Positions 20,044-27,702 of a stretch of DNA of 64,000 bases are shown in pieces. The translations under genes were made by a program, and so were the position numbers. The notes beneath the pieces are model-generated. The model made no database searches, was not told the origin of the DNA, and saw nothing but the letters and a program-made list of their open reading frames with translations. The stretch comes from Rossellomorea sp. BNER (lineage in GTDB: Bacteria; Bacillota; Bacilli; Bacillales; Bacillaceae_B): contig JANAVG010000001.1 in NCBI GenBank assembly GCA_024213275.1, positions 236,935 through 300,934 of the forward strand. The letters run 5' to 3'. Numbering within the stretch: position 1 is the stretch's first letter; every line of letters begins with the position of its first letter.

Positions 20044-20081
20044 CTTAGCGTTGTAAATCCGCATTTTCCTGACGGGACCCC
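20044..20081 (-). repeat. right terminal inverted repeat (IRR) of the transposon
   Basis: 38 bp, reverse complement of IRL with one mismatch. It follows the transposase stop codon by 36 bases, the usual position in Tn3-family elements. Confidence 0.95.
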
Positions 20082-20270
20082 TCATAGAAAAAACGCTATG
20101 AAAAATCCTTTCTTCGACATGAAAAGGTCATGAAATAAAACTATCTTCTAACCTCTAGATCATAAAAACATTTATCTAGCAATTTTTATTTACTAGCTTC
20201 AGTGAACATTTACGGAGTACAATAAATATGTTGGAATTCTTTTACTTATTCTTTGAAGGAGATGATCCGA

Positions 20271-21062
20271 ATGAATAATCACGAAATTGATTATGAAATT
20301 TTTGGAGACGATATGCAGTATGTCGAAATTGAACTGGATCCACAAGAAACGGCTGTAGCAGAAGCAAGCAGCATGATGATGATGGACGACCAGATTCATA
20401 TGGAAACGATTTTTGGAGATGGGTCGGCAAATACAGGCGGTCTAATGGGCAAACTTTTTGGTGCTGGAAAGCGTATAGTCACAGGTGAAAGCTTATTTAT
20501 GACGACCTTTACAAATACAGGTCAAGGAAAAAGAAAAGTTAGTTTCGCCTCCCCTTACCCTGGGAAAGTCATTCCACTTGACCTAGGTGAATTAGGTGGA
20601 AAAATGATCTGTCAAAAGGATGCATTTTTAGCAGCTGCGAAAGGTGTTCAAATCGGGATTGAATTCCAACGAAAGATTGGTGTTGGTTTCTTCGGGGGTG
20701 AAGGCTTTATCATGCAAAAGCTAGAAGGAGACGGAATGGCATTTGTTCATGCAGGAGGGACCATTGCCAAAAAAGAGCTGCAGCCAGGTGAAAAAATTCG
20801 TGTGGATACAGGCTGTTTAGTAGCGTTTACTCCTAACATTAACTACAACATCGAAATGGTTAAAGGTGTGAAAACGGCCCTATTCGGTGGAGAAGGTTTA
20901 TTCTTTGCAACCTTAGAAGGTCCTGGTACGGTATTAGTTCAATCTCTTCCATTTAGTCGTTTAGCTAGCCGCGTCTTCTCTGCCATGCCACGTAATGGCG
21001 GTTCTAAAGGAGAAGGCAGTGTTTTAGGCGGAGTGTTTGACTTTTTAGGTGGGGATGAGTAA
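20271..21062 (+). CDS. AIM24 / TIGR00266 family protein
   Basis: 263 residues from ATG 20271 ([20 protein letters not shown]), with GAAGGAGATG upstream; an in-frame TTG at 20253 lies within the ribosome site and is unlikely. Family words: [74 protein letters not shown] and FHAGG-type turns ([13 protein letters not shown]). This is the beta-helix tryptophan-RNA-binding-attenuator-like fold; related bacterial proteins are uncharacterised or linked to membrane stress. It sits alone between the transposon and convergent floT. Function unknown. Confidence 0.85.
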   Translation: MNNHEIDYEIFGDDMQYVEIELDPQETAVAEASSMMMMDDQIHMETIFGDGSANTGGLMGKLFGAGKRIVTGESLFMTTFTNTGQGKRKVSFASPYPGKVIPLDLGELGGKMICQKDAFLAAAKGVQIGIEFQRKIGVGFFGGEGFIMQKLEGDGMAFVHAGGTIAKKELQPGEKIRVDTGCLVAFTPNINYNIEMVKGVKTALFGGEGLFFATLEGPGTVLVQSLPFSRLASRVFSAMPRNGGSKGEGSVLGGVFDFLGGDE

Positions 21063-21141
21063 TAAAAATACCGGAGAATCTCGAAAGGCTAACACCATGC
21101 ATAAGGAGAACAACCGATTTCATTACCTTGAAATGTGGAAA

Positions 21142-21252
21142 TGCACAACTTTTTGATTTTATGCACGAGAATGACTAGTAAATGCACGAGAATCAAATTT
21201 TACGCACGAAATCGTAGAGTTATTGCACGGGATTCCAAATTTATGCACATCT
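21142..21252. repeat. degenerate array of GCACGAGA-type units, period 20-21 bp
   Basis: Six units start at 21142, 21162, 21183, 21203, 21224 and 21244 with cores TGCACAACT, TGCACGAGA, TGCACGAGA, CGCACGAAA, TGCACGGGA, TGCACATCT. Spacing alternates 20 and 21 bases. The spacers differ in sequence. It lies between convergent AIM24 and floT genes. Confidence 0.8.
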
Positions 21253-21271
21253 TATATTTCAAATAAAAAAC

Positions 21272-21301
21272 GCGATGGTAACCTTGAAAGGCTACCATCG
21301 C
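21272..21301. terminator. bidirectional terminator between AIM24 gene and floT
   Basis: Stem GCGATGGTAACC / GGCTACCATCGC with a TTGAAA loop. It has an A-run on the left and CTTTTCC on the right, so it serves both convergent genes. Confidence 0.8.
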
Positions 21302-21306
21302 TTTTC

Positions 21307-22863
21307 CTATGACTGCTCTACTTTTTCCTTGGTCGTCTTGTCTGATGTTTGTGATGACTTCTCATTTTTCAACTCATAACCAAGACGATCAATGCTATGT
21401 CTGATGTTCCCTTTTCCCGATAAGTTTTCTAATAACTCTTTCACATCAATACCCGATGAGGCTTTTAGTGATTCCTGCATGGTTGACATGAGGTTTGTAG
21501 CATAGCCTGTCACTTTATTGGCACCACCATTGCTGCTGTCGCTGCCTGTATCAACAACGGTGATTTTTTCAATATTTGATAATGGGCTAGCGATTTCTTT
21601 CGCATATTGTGGAAGCATTTTAATGACCATATCCATAATCGCTGCTTCTCCATAATATTCGAAGGCTTCGGCAATCTTTCTTTTCGCTTCTGCTTCGGCG
21701 AGACCCTTCAAGCGAATAATTTCTGCTTCTGATTCCCCTTGAGCTCTTTGGGCATCAGCTTTCGCTTCCCCGTCGACGCGAACTTTTTCCGCTTCTGCTT
21801 TTGCCAATGTCTCAATTCGATATTTATTGGCCTCTGCCTCTGCCATTTCTTTCGATTTATTCGCGGCAGCTGCTTGCTCAACAGAGTAACGATCCGCATC
21901 GGCTTTCTTTTTAACCTCAGAGTCATATTGCCTTTCTCTACGAAGGATTTCCTTTTCCTCAAGCTCGATTTGCTTTTGACGCTCAATAATGCGAATTTGC
22001 ATTTCTTGCTCTGTTACTTCTTGTTTTGAACGGGCCGTCTCGAGGTCATATGCCTGGTCGGCGCGTGCTTTTGCCACATCTTGTTCTCTTCTGTAGTCCG
22101 CCATTTTCATTTGATTTTCTTTTTCCGCTTCTGCGATCTCTGTCGCTCTTTCTAACTCTGCCTTTTTCGCATCCTTAGACGCTTCAGCCCGCTTTATCCG
22201 CGTTTCTTTTTCCGCCTCAGCTGTAGCAATATCAGCATCACGTTTTACCTGAGCAATTCTTGGTTTACCAAGGGAATCTAAGTATCCATTTTTATCACGA
22301 ACATCTTTTATCGTGAAGGACACGATGACAAGACCCATTTTCGCTAAATCTTGTGTCGCTACACGCTGCACTTCCTGTGAAAATTTATCACGGTTTTTGT
22401 AGATTTCTTCCACTGTCATCGACCCTAAAATGGACCGAAGATGACCTTCTAGAACTTCTTTCGCTTCATTTTCACGGTCTTCTTTTGATTTTCCTAGAAA
22501 TTGTTCAGCTGCTGTTGCAATCTCACCAATTGAACCGCCGATTTTTATAATCGCCGTTCCATCTGCCATCACTGGCACACCCTGCTCAGTATATACCTCA
22601 GGAGTTGTCACTTCGAGTTTGCTAGAAAGCAAGCTTAAAGGCTCTGCCTGCTGGAACACTGGAAGAACGAATGCCCCTCCGCCACGAATAATTTTGATTT
22701 TGTTTCCGGACTCATCAACATGAACATTTTTGTTACCTAGATAGCTCCCTGTGACAATAAGTGCTTCATCAGGGCCGGCTGTTCGATATTTTGAAATAAA
22801 TACACCTATTAAGGCAATTAGTAAAAATAAAACAATTCCGCCTACAATCCAAATCATTTCCAT
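21307..22863 (-). CDS. floT: flotillin-like protein FloT (YuaG)
   Basis: 518 residues. One N-terminal membrane segment (WIVGGIVLFLLIALIGVFI), then an SPFH/PHB domain (about 25-200) with YRTAGPDEALIVTGSYLGNK and GVPVMADGTAIIKIGGS. A long coiled coil (about 200-430) rich in Glu-Ala repeats (EAEKE, AEANKYRIETLAKAEAEKV) and a C-terminal region with YYGEAAIMDMVIKMLPQYA follow. Flotillins assemble at the inner membrane leaflet and scaffold functional microdomains, influencing secretion, signalling and membrane fluidity. Its ATG directly abuts the stop codon of the upstream NfeD gene, with AAGGAGG across the junction, so the pair is translationally coupled as in yuaF-floT of B. subtilis. Confidence 0.93.
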   Translation of the reverse strand: MEMIWIVGGIVLFLLIALIGVFISKYRTAGPDEALIVTGSYLGNKNVHVDESGNKIKIIRGGGAFVLPVFQQAEPLSLLSSKLEVTTPEVYTEQGVPVMADGTAIIKIGGSIGEIATAAEQFLGKSKEDRENEAKEVLEGHLRSILGSMTVEEIYKNRDKFSQEVQRVATQDLAKMGLVIVSFTIKDVRDKNGYLDSLGKPRIAQVKRDADIATAEAEKETRIKRAEASKDAKKAELERATEIAEAEKENQMKMADYRREQDVAKARADQAYDLETARSKQEVTEQEMQIRIIERQKQIELEEKEILRRERQYDSEVKKKADADRYSVEQAAAANKSKEMAEAEANKYRIETLAKAEAEKVRVDGEAKADAQRAQGESEAEIIRLKGLAEAEAKRKIAEAFEYYGEAAIMDMVIKMLPQYAKEIASPLSNIEKITVVDTGSDSSNGGANKVTGYATNLMSTMQESLKASSGIDVKELLENLSGKGNIRHSIDRLGYELKNEKSSQTSDKTTKEKVEQS

Positions 22864-23415
22864 TTATTTTCCTCCTTCATTTTCTAATTCATTTTCATGT
22901 GCCAAAACATGTAACACACCATCAATGACATCAATAATCACTATTTTTGTACCTTCTTTAATGACAGTGTTCTCAAAGCTAACGGCTGACTTGGAAATCA
23001 TCCCGCTATAGCTTTCAATCACCACTTCACCAAAGCCATTTTCAGGAATGGTGATGATTACTTTTCCCATTCTTCCACGTAAGGAATCCTCTGTGTATGC
23101 AAGGGATTCTTCTGCTGACGAAAGAGGTACAAGCACAAAGACATTTAACAATACGTCCAAAATCAAGGCTATGACAATTGAAAAAATGATAATAAGAACA
23201 TTGCTTAAGCTCGTTACCTTTTCAAATACGTAACCGCTTGCAGAGAAAAAAGTAATAAAAGCAAGTACTAAAGTTGGGTTAAGAAATCCAGTGGCTTCTG
23301 CAACCCCCTCAAGGACATCCCCAAAGAAGATATAAAGAAGCGTTATACACCCTGACCCAATTAATAGAAATAAATAAACCGTTTCAATCGGTACTCCGAA
23401 TAATTCCATAGGCAT
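22864..23415 (-). CDS. yuaF: NfeD-like membrane protein (YuaF)
   Basis: 183 residues. Three to four membrane segments in the first 110 residues (YLFLLIGSGCITLLYIFF, VLAFITFFSASGYVF, IIFSIVIALILDVLLNVFVL). A C-terminal OB-fold NfeD domain follows: GRMGKVIITIPENGFGEVVI, then SAVSFENTVIKEGTKIVIID. It works with FloT in membrane microdomains; YuaF is named for its sigma-W operon membership in B. subtilis, but I could not confirm a sigma-W promoter here. Start MPMELFGVP at 23415 follows AAAGGATTGG, a moderate ribosome site. Confidence 0.88.
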   Translation of the reverse strand: MPMELFGVPIETVYLFLLIGSGCITLLYIFFGDVLEGVAEATGFLNPTLVLAFITFFSASGYVFEKVTSLSNVLIIIFSIVIALILDVLLNVFVLVPLSSAEESLAYTEDSLRGRMGKVIITIPENGFGEVVIESYSGMISKSAVSFENTVIKEGTKIVIIDVIDGVLHVLAHENELENEGGK

Positions 23416-23640
23416 TCCAATCCTTTACTATATAATCACTTTCGTAAGAAGAAGAATCGCCCTCATCACTTTATAAACCCTTCCCCCTCTCTCGCCTGCT
23501 CGCTCGTGATGTAGCGTTATCTTATCTACGGTTTATATAGGGGAAATGTTTCAAATTTTTTGCAAAAACGATAATATTTTCAAGTTTATTTGAAGTGATA
23601 CAGTGTAAGGGATTGGGTTTGTGAGTGGTGCAGGTGGGTG

Positions 23641-23827
23641 GTGCCAGGTACAAATGCCAGGTTCTGTGCCTGGTACAAATCCCAAGTTCTGTGCCTGGTA
23701 CAAATCCCAAGTTCTGTGCCTGGTACAAATCCCAAGTTCTGTGCCTGGTACAAATCCCAGGTTTTGTGCCTGGTACAAATCCCAGGTTCTGTGCCTGGTA
23801 CATATCCCAGGTTTTGTGCCTGGTACA
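23641..23827. repeat. 25-bp tandem repeat array (six full, two partial units)
   Basis: Full units start at 23661, 23686, 23711, 23736, 23761 and 23786, with partial units before and after. Each contains the near-palindrome TGTGCCTGGTACA followed by AATCCCAAG or AATCCCAGG. Units 2-4 are identical; later ones carry single changes (TTTTG for TTCTG, CATAT for CAAAT). Because 25 is not a multiple of 3, frames rotate and stay open by chance. Confidence 0.92.
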
Positions 23828-23843
23828 GTGTGGGTTACAAAAA

Positions 23844-23869
23844 AACTGTCCCCTTTAAAGGAGACAGTT
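23844..23869 (-). terminator. terminator of the YitT-like gene
   Basis: Stem AACTGTCCCCTTT / AAAGGAGACAGTT with almost no loop (one mismatch), 7 bases past the stop codon. On the minus strand it runs into seven T residues. Confidence 0.85.
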
Positions 23870-23875
23870 CTTTAC

Positions 23876-24724
23876 TTATGCTAAGCGCTTAAAATTCTGA
23901 CCGAGTATTTCGTTCATATTGTGCACTGTGATGAATGCTTTGTTATCAATCTCAGTTATATAGTTTTTTAGTTTAGAGAAGTCTTTTCTTCCAAGAATAG
24001 TAGTGATGACTTCTTTTTGATCAGATGTAAAGGCTCCTGTTGCTTTATGGATCGTTGCACCTTTTCCTAGCTCTTCAACGATAAAAGCACGAATATCATC
24101 ACTACGCTTACTGATAATCACTACTTCTTTATTTGTATTAAATTGCTGTAGCGTATAGTCAATGACAAGCCCATTAAGGATAACCCCAAAGAACGCATAC
24201 ATCCCAACTTGTGGACCAAATAAAAATGTTGAAGATAACGCAATCGATAAATCAGAAAATAATACGGCACGGCCTATTTCTATATTAAAGTATTTATTTA
24301 AAATCATCGCAATAATATCGGTTCCACCAGTTGAAGCTTTTTGATTAAAGACGATGGCCATACCGGTTGCGGCGATGCATTGACCAATGATGAGTTGGAT
24401 TAAGACATCATTACTTAATGGTTCTGATACCGGGGCGAATCTTTCTAATAGCCATACCATAAAAGAAAGTGCAAAGCTTGTGTAAATGGTTTTGGTACCG
24501 AAACTAAATCCTAAAAATATGAGGCCAATTATAAACAACACAATGTTTACTAGAATCATAAACGTACCAATCGAAATTCCTGGAACAACATGATTCAAGA
24601 CAATCGACAACCCACTAACTCCACCTGTCGCTAAGCTATTGGGTGAAAGAAAAAAGTGGACGTTAACCGCTACAAAGAAAGCCCCCACGTTCACAAGTAA
24701 GAACGAAAATAATTTTTGTCGCAT
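23876..24724 (-). CDS. YitT-family membrane protein (DUF161 plus DUF2179)
   Basis: 282 residues from ATG 24724 (MRQKLFSFLLVNVGAFF), preceded by AAAGGAGGTTGCG; the frame opens at a TTG inside that stretch. Five or six membrane segments in residues 1-190, with the family signatures LSPNSLATGGVSGLSIVL and STGGTDIIAMILNKY. The C-terminal DUF2179 soluble domain has NKEVVIISKRSDDIRAFI and GRKDFSKLKNYITEID. Members are paralogous in Bacillus and their transported substrate is unknown. It stands alone with its own terminator. Confidence 0.87.
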   Translation of the reverse strand: MRQKLFSFLLVNVGAFFVAVNVHFFLSPNSLATGGVSGLSIVLNHVVPGISIGTFMILVNIVLFIIGLIFLGFSFGTKTIYTSFALSFMVWLLERFAPVSEPLSNDVLIQLIIGQCIAATGMAIVFNQKASTGGTDIIAMILNKYFNIEIGRAVLFSDLSIALSSTFLFGPQVGMYAFFGVILNGLVIDYTLQQFNTNKEVVIISKRSDDIRAFIVEELGKGATIHKATGAFTSDQKEVITTILGRKDFSKLKNYITEIDNKAFITVHNMNEILGQNFKRLA

Positions 24725-24887
24725 CACCGCAACCTCCTTTATCAATAAATTTAACGGATCTCAAAAATGAGTGACAACGGGATTATAAAGCCGCTAGAAA
24801 GGTTTGTAAAGGGGATTACGGAAATTCGATAAAGGTTTAATAATTGCAAATATTGAAAGGGATTTCATCATTTTTCAAGGAAAAGAA

Positions 24888-24908
24888 ACAGCCGCAAATT
24901 ACGGCTGT
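24888..24908 (-). terminator. terminator-like hairpin downstream of the EamA gene
   Basis: Stem ACAGCCG / CGGCTGT with a 7-base loop, followed on the minus strand by TTTCTTTTCC. It lies 100 bases past the EamA stop codon. Confidence 0.65.
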
Positions 24909-24990
24909 CTCTTAACATTGTTCGACAAAATCCAAGTTGTGCCTTATACACGTCGAAGTTTGTTGAAATTTGATTTGTTCGACATATTTC

Positions 24991-25006
24991 GGGTGGTGCC
25001 AGGCAC
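24991..25006 (+). repeat. dispersed repeat core GGTGGTGCCAGGCACC
   Basis: GGGTGGTGCCAGGCAC overlaps the end of the EamA gene by intergenic position. The same word, with T for C near its end, starts the 25-bp array at 23636-23651. It contains the palindrome GGTGCCAGGCACC. Confidence 0.6.
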
Positions 25007-25007
25007 C

Positions 25008-25907
25008 TTATAGTACGCTCTTTACTCTACGCCTTCTGCCATTGTATTGTGGGATTACGATTCCGATTAGAATTAGAGCCACTCCTAATCCTTGTAGCGG
25101 CGTGACCAGCTCATGGAGTATAATCATGGCTGCGATGACGGCAGCTGGGAGTTCCGCTGCTCCAACTATTGTCGAGATCCCCGATTCAAGATGCGGAGTT
25201 CCAATTGCGAAGAACAGGATTGGTAAAATGGTTCCGAATAACCCTAGTAACAAACCGTACTTCCAAAGCCCTGAAGTGATGACAGATCCATCTATAATAA
25301 AGGTTGGTTTAAAAATTAATAGAAGAAAAATTAGCCCTCCAACGGCAATCATGAAACTTCGCTGCATCGTCGGAATTTCGATAGCGACTTTTCCACTAAA
25401 GAAAATAAACAGAGCAAAGGTGATAGCTGCGATGAATCCGTAAAGGATTCCATCCCAGTCTGATTTCCATTCAAACCCAGTCGTTGAGCCGATTCCCCCT
25501 GCTAAAACGGTTCCGATCCAAAGCACAGTTACAGAAAGAATTTTTTTCTTTGAAGGAAACTTTTTCAGATAAATGGCCTCAATCAAAACACCTATCCAAG
25601 TAAATTGAAACAGCATCACGACAGCAATGGCTGCTGATACTCTTTCAAGGCTTAGCCCATAAAAAATACCCGTTATACAAACGAGAAGCCCTACACTAAA
25701 CAAAGAGAGGATTTGACGAACATTCATCTTCGCTTTAGGTGAAAAAATATACAGCAGCAGAAGCATTAAAAACCCAAACAGATATTGGCTAACCGTGATA
25801 TGGTTAATGCTGAATCCTGCCCCAAACCCTAATTTCACAACGGAAGCATGGACCCCATAACTACAGGCACCAATCAATACGAATAGAGAATAATGTAATG
25901 GCTTCAT
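25008..25907 (-). CDS. EamA-family (DMT superfamily) transporter
   Basis: 299 residues from ATG 25907 (MKPLHYSLFVLIGACSYG), selected over the upstream frame start at 25961 because GGGGAGGAG lies 6-8 bases before it. Ten predicted membrane segments arranged as two EamA repeats (first around residues 6-130, second around 150-285), with the second repeat ending LPAAVIAAMIILHELVTPLQ followed by IGIVIPQY. The C-terminus is basic (NGRRRRVKS). Probable exporter of a metabolite or amino acid; substrate cannot be told from sequence. Confidence 0.85.
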   Translation of the reverse strand: MKPLHYSLFVLIGACSYGVHASVVKLGFGAGFSINHITVSQYLFGFLMLLLLYIFSPKAKMNVRQILSLFSVGLLVCITGIFYGLSLERVSAAIAVVMLFQFTWIGVLIEAIYLKKFPSKKKILSVTVLWIGTVLAGGIGSTTGFEWKSDWDGILYGFIAAITFALFIFFSGKVAIEIPTMQRSFMIAVGGLIFLLLIFKPTFIIDGSVITSGLWKYGLLLGLFGTILPILFFAIGTPHLESGISTIVGAAELPAAVIAAMIILHELVTPLQGLGVALILIGIVIPQYNGRRRRVKSVL

Positions 25908-26068
25908 GGAATCTCCTCCCCGATAAAATTCAAAAGAAAATAGGAAGGTTGCAAGACGCAACTCTTCCCATCATTCATGTTAATTTCAGTATAATAGCAG
26001 TTTCATTCTTTTGGCAATAGCTGTTCATACCCTTTTCACTTTTATTGTAGATAACGGATGAAAAAATC

Positions 26069-26566
26069 TTATCGATTATCCACCTTTTCAGGATATAAAT
26101 CATGATTCATCAGGCGATGATACGCCATTTCTTCATATTTGGTTCCCGGCTTCCCATAATTACAATAAGGGTCAATGGAAATCCCGCCACGAGGCGTAAA
26201 TTTCCCCCATACTTCTATATATCTTGGATCCATCAATTCAATTAGATCATTCATAATGATATTCATGCAATCCTCATGAAAATCACCATGATTACGGAAA
26301 CTAAATAAATAGAGCTTAAGAGATTTACTTTCTACCATTTTTTGCTCTGGAATATAGCTAATATAAATCGTTGCAAAATCTGGTTGATTTGTTTTTGGAC
26401 AAAGGCTAGTAAATTCAGGACAGTTGAACTTTACAAAATAGTCTCTATTAGGATGCTTGTTATCGAATGCTTCTAGTACTTCTGGTGAATATTCAAAAAG
26501 GTATTTTGTTCCTTGATTTCCTAGTAAAGAAACCCCTTGTAATTCATCATCTTTTCTTCCAGACAT
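26069..26566 (-). CDS. queF: NADPH-dependent 7-cyano-7-deazaguanine reductase QueF
   Basis: 165 residues, the short unimodular QueF. It reduces preQ0 to preQ1 in queuosine synthesis. The nucleophile Cys lies in [16 protein letters not shown], the substrate-binding Glu in [20 protein letters not shown], and the C-terminal [13 protein letters not shown] is typical. Translation starts at ATG 26566, with AAAGGAGGA upstream. It stands alone behind a preQ1-I riboswitch, so queF should be turned down when preQ1 is plentiful. No other queuosine genes are nearby. Confidence 0.96.
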   Translation of the reverse strand: MSGRKDDELQGVSLLGNQGTKYLFEYSPEVLEAFDNKHPNRDYFVKFNCPEFTSLCPKTNQPDFATIYISYIPEQKMVESKSLKLYLFSFRNHGDFHEDCMNIIMNDLIELMDPRYIEVWGKFTPRGGISIDPYCNYGKPGTKYEEMAYHRLMNHDLYPEKVDNR

Positions 26567-26630
26567 AAAAAAATCCTCCTTTATTTATACACACATGGGA
26601 GGAGTTCATTCTATAAACTAATGGAAAATC

Positions 26631-26670
26631 CATAGTTTTTTATAGAGGGTGTCAGCTATGAACCTCTCCC
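26631..26670 (-). promoter_or_regulatory. preQ1-I riboswitch upstream of queF
   Basis: On the minus strand: GAGAGGTTCATAGCTGACACC then CTCTATAAAAAACTA, matching the preQ1-I aptamer (AGAGGTTC, AGC, ACCCTCTATAAAAAACTA), 64 bases before the queF start. A CTCCTCC word at about 26597-26604 can pair with the AGGAGGA ribosome site at 26574-26580, which suggests control of translation initiation rather than termination; no T-run follows the aptamer. Confidence 0.93.
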
Positions 26671-26830
26671 GTCTGTACGGGCACTTATCATCTACTATGC
26701 TATCGTATCAGAAACCGGCTAATTGTCAATGAACCAAATAATTCTTGTTTTTGGCTAAAACAACCTAGTAATTCCTTCGAAAAACGTTAAAATAAAGGAG
26801 AGTCAGAAAACTGTTTCAGGAGGTTTATCG

Positions 26831-27391
26831 ATGACATTACTACAAGAGATTTTATCCTATAATGAAGAATTTGTTGGAGAGAGAAAATATGAGCCTTTCA
26901 CGACGACCAAGTTTCCAGACAAACGGTTGGTGATTCTAACATGTATGGATACAAGATTGGTTGAGCTTCTTACAAAAGCCATCAACATGAAAAATGGTGA
27001 TGTTAAGATTGTTCGGAACGCAGGTGCAGTTGTTTCCCATCCATTCGGGAGTATTATGAGAAGTCTACTTGTTGCTGTGTATGAGTTACAAGCGGACGAG
27101 ATTTTAGTTATCGGACACCATGACTGTGGAATGTCAGGTATGAATAGCGAAAAAGTTCTTTCAAGTATGAAAGACCGTGGGATCACACAAGAAACCATTG
27201 AGACATTGAACTATGCAGGAATTAATCTTGATAATTGGCTTCATGGCTTCTCTAGTGTGGAAGAGAGTGTTTCCCATAGTGTTGATATGATCAAGAATCA
27301 TCCATTGCTAGATCGTACGGTTCCTGTACATGGATTGGTTATTGAACCTTCTACAGGAAAACTAGATTTAGTTGTTGATGGATACAAATAA
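26831..27391 (+). CDS. beta-carbonic anhydrase
   Basis: 186 residues. It interconverts CO2 and bicarbonate in the cytoplasm. All active-site residues are present: Cys38, Asp40 and Arg42 in LTCMDTRL, and His96 and Cys99 in GHHDCG. NAGAVVSHPFGSIMRSLLVA and the C-terminal PVHGLVIEPSTGKLDLV are typical of the small YtiB-like branch. ATG 26831 follows CAGGAGGTTTATCG. Single gene with its own terminator. It contrasts with the zinc-less homologue in the transposon. Confidence 0.95.
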   Translation: MTLLQEILSYNEEFVGERKYEPFTTTKFPDKRLVILTCMDTRLVELLTKAINMKNGDVKIVRNAGAVVSHPFGSIMRSLLVAVYELQADEILVIGHHDCGMSGMNSEKVLSSMKDRGITQETIETLNYAGINLDNWLHGFSSVEESVSHSVDMIKNHPLLDRTVPVHGLVIEPSTGKLDLVVDGYK

Positions 27392-27398
27392 GAATGGG

Positions 27399-27432
27399 GG
27401 GTTGATCCTTTAATAGGGTCAACCCTTTTTTT
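27399..27432 (+). terminator. terminator of the carbonic anhydrase gene
   Basis: Stem GGGTTGATCC / GGGTCAACCC (one mismatch) with TTTAATA loop and a TTTTTTT tail, 8 bases past the stop codon. Confidence 0.85.
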
Positions 27433-27475
27433 GAAGAATGGGTTTATCCTTTGAGAAGGGGGCGAAACTTGACAT

Positions 27476-27578
27476 TATTTGTCGAGAAATCGATAACCAC
27501 CCAAAAGTTGAGAATAAACGTGGGAAAGTTAAAAATAAAGTCACCAATGTTGAAAGTGCTAAAGTTGAGAATAAACGG
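27476..27578. repeat. degenerate array of GTTGAGAATAAA units, period 21 bp
   Basis: Leader GTCGAGAAATCGATA (27481-27495) followed by units at 27507, 27528, 27549 (spacing 21) and 27564 (spacing 15), with cores GTTGAGAATAAA, GTTAAAAATAAA, GTTGAAAGT and GTTGAGAATAAA. The spacers are unrelated. It lies between convergent genes and is the same family as the array at 39961-40080. A 97-codon frame (27438-27731) across it is not credible: no ribosome site and no homology. Confidence 0.78.
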
Positions 27579-27702
27579 ATCTGCTTAATTAAGTTTTACC
27601 ATAAAAATATTAAAATTGAACACCTTCAGTTGGTGAATCACAAAATCCCTGTGGAAATTTCTCTAGCTCCACAAATTATGTTGCAAAAAAATGGGCTAAA
27701 GC

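Larger units (their letters stand above)
8304..20081. mobile_element. Tn3-family transposon (11.8 kb) carrying a DAB inorganic-carbon uptake operon
   Basis: Bounded by 38-bp inverted repeats at 8304-8341 and 20044-20081 that begin GGGG and end CGCTAAG and differ at one base. Contents: an IS110-group element just inside the left end; the cargo dabB-dabA-CA-like-(DUF6671 pseudogene)-mpsC on the minus strand; a serine resolvase and a Tn3-type transposase diverging from a res-like palindrome. The tetranucleotide TCAT abuts both ends (8300-8303 and 20082-20085). Tn3 elements usually duplicate 5 bp, and the fifth base does not match, so the target duplication is imperfect or 4 bp. The GGGGTACCG tip resembles Tn4430-type ends. 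The transposase frameshift suggests the copy needs help from another source to move. Confidence 0.92.
23416..23875. other. intergenic region with tandem repeats, no gene
   Basis: 460 bases between the YitT-like gene and yuaF, both minus. It holds the yuaF promoter region on the right, a 25-bp tandem array in the middle and the YitT-gene terminator on the left. Open frames here on both strands (up to 93 codons) are by-products of the 25-bp period. Confidence 0.7.

Noticed and set aside
21142..21252. CRISPR-like repeat-spacer array
   Set aside because: Cores are only 7-9 bases and degenerate, period 20-21 bp; no cas genes.
23641..23827. CRISPR array
   Set aside because: Units are directly tandem with no unique spacers and no cas genes nearby.
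23522..23892. Overlapping reading frames of 75-93 codons on both strands
   Set aside because: All are made by the 25-bp tandem repeat, which keeps frames open by rotating through them; the encoded repeats (VPGT, YQAQNLG) have no independent support.
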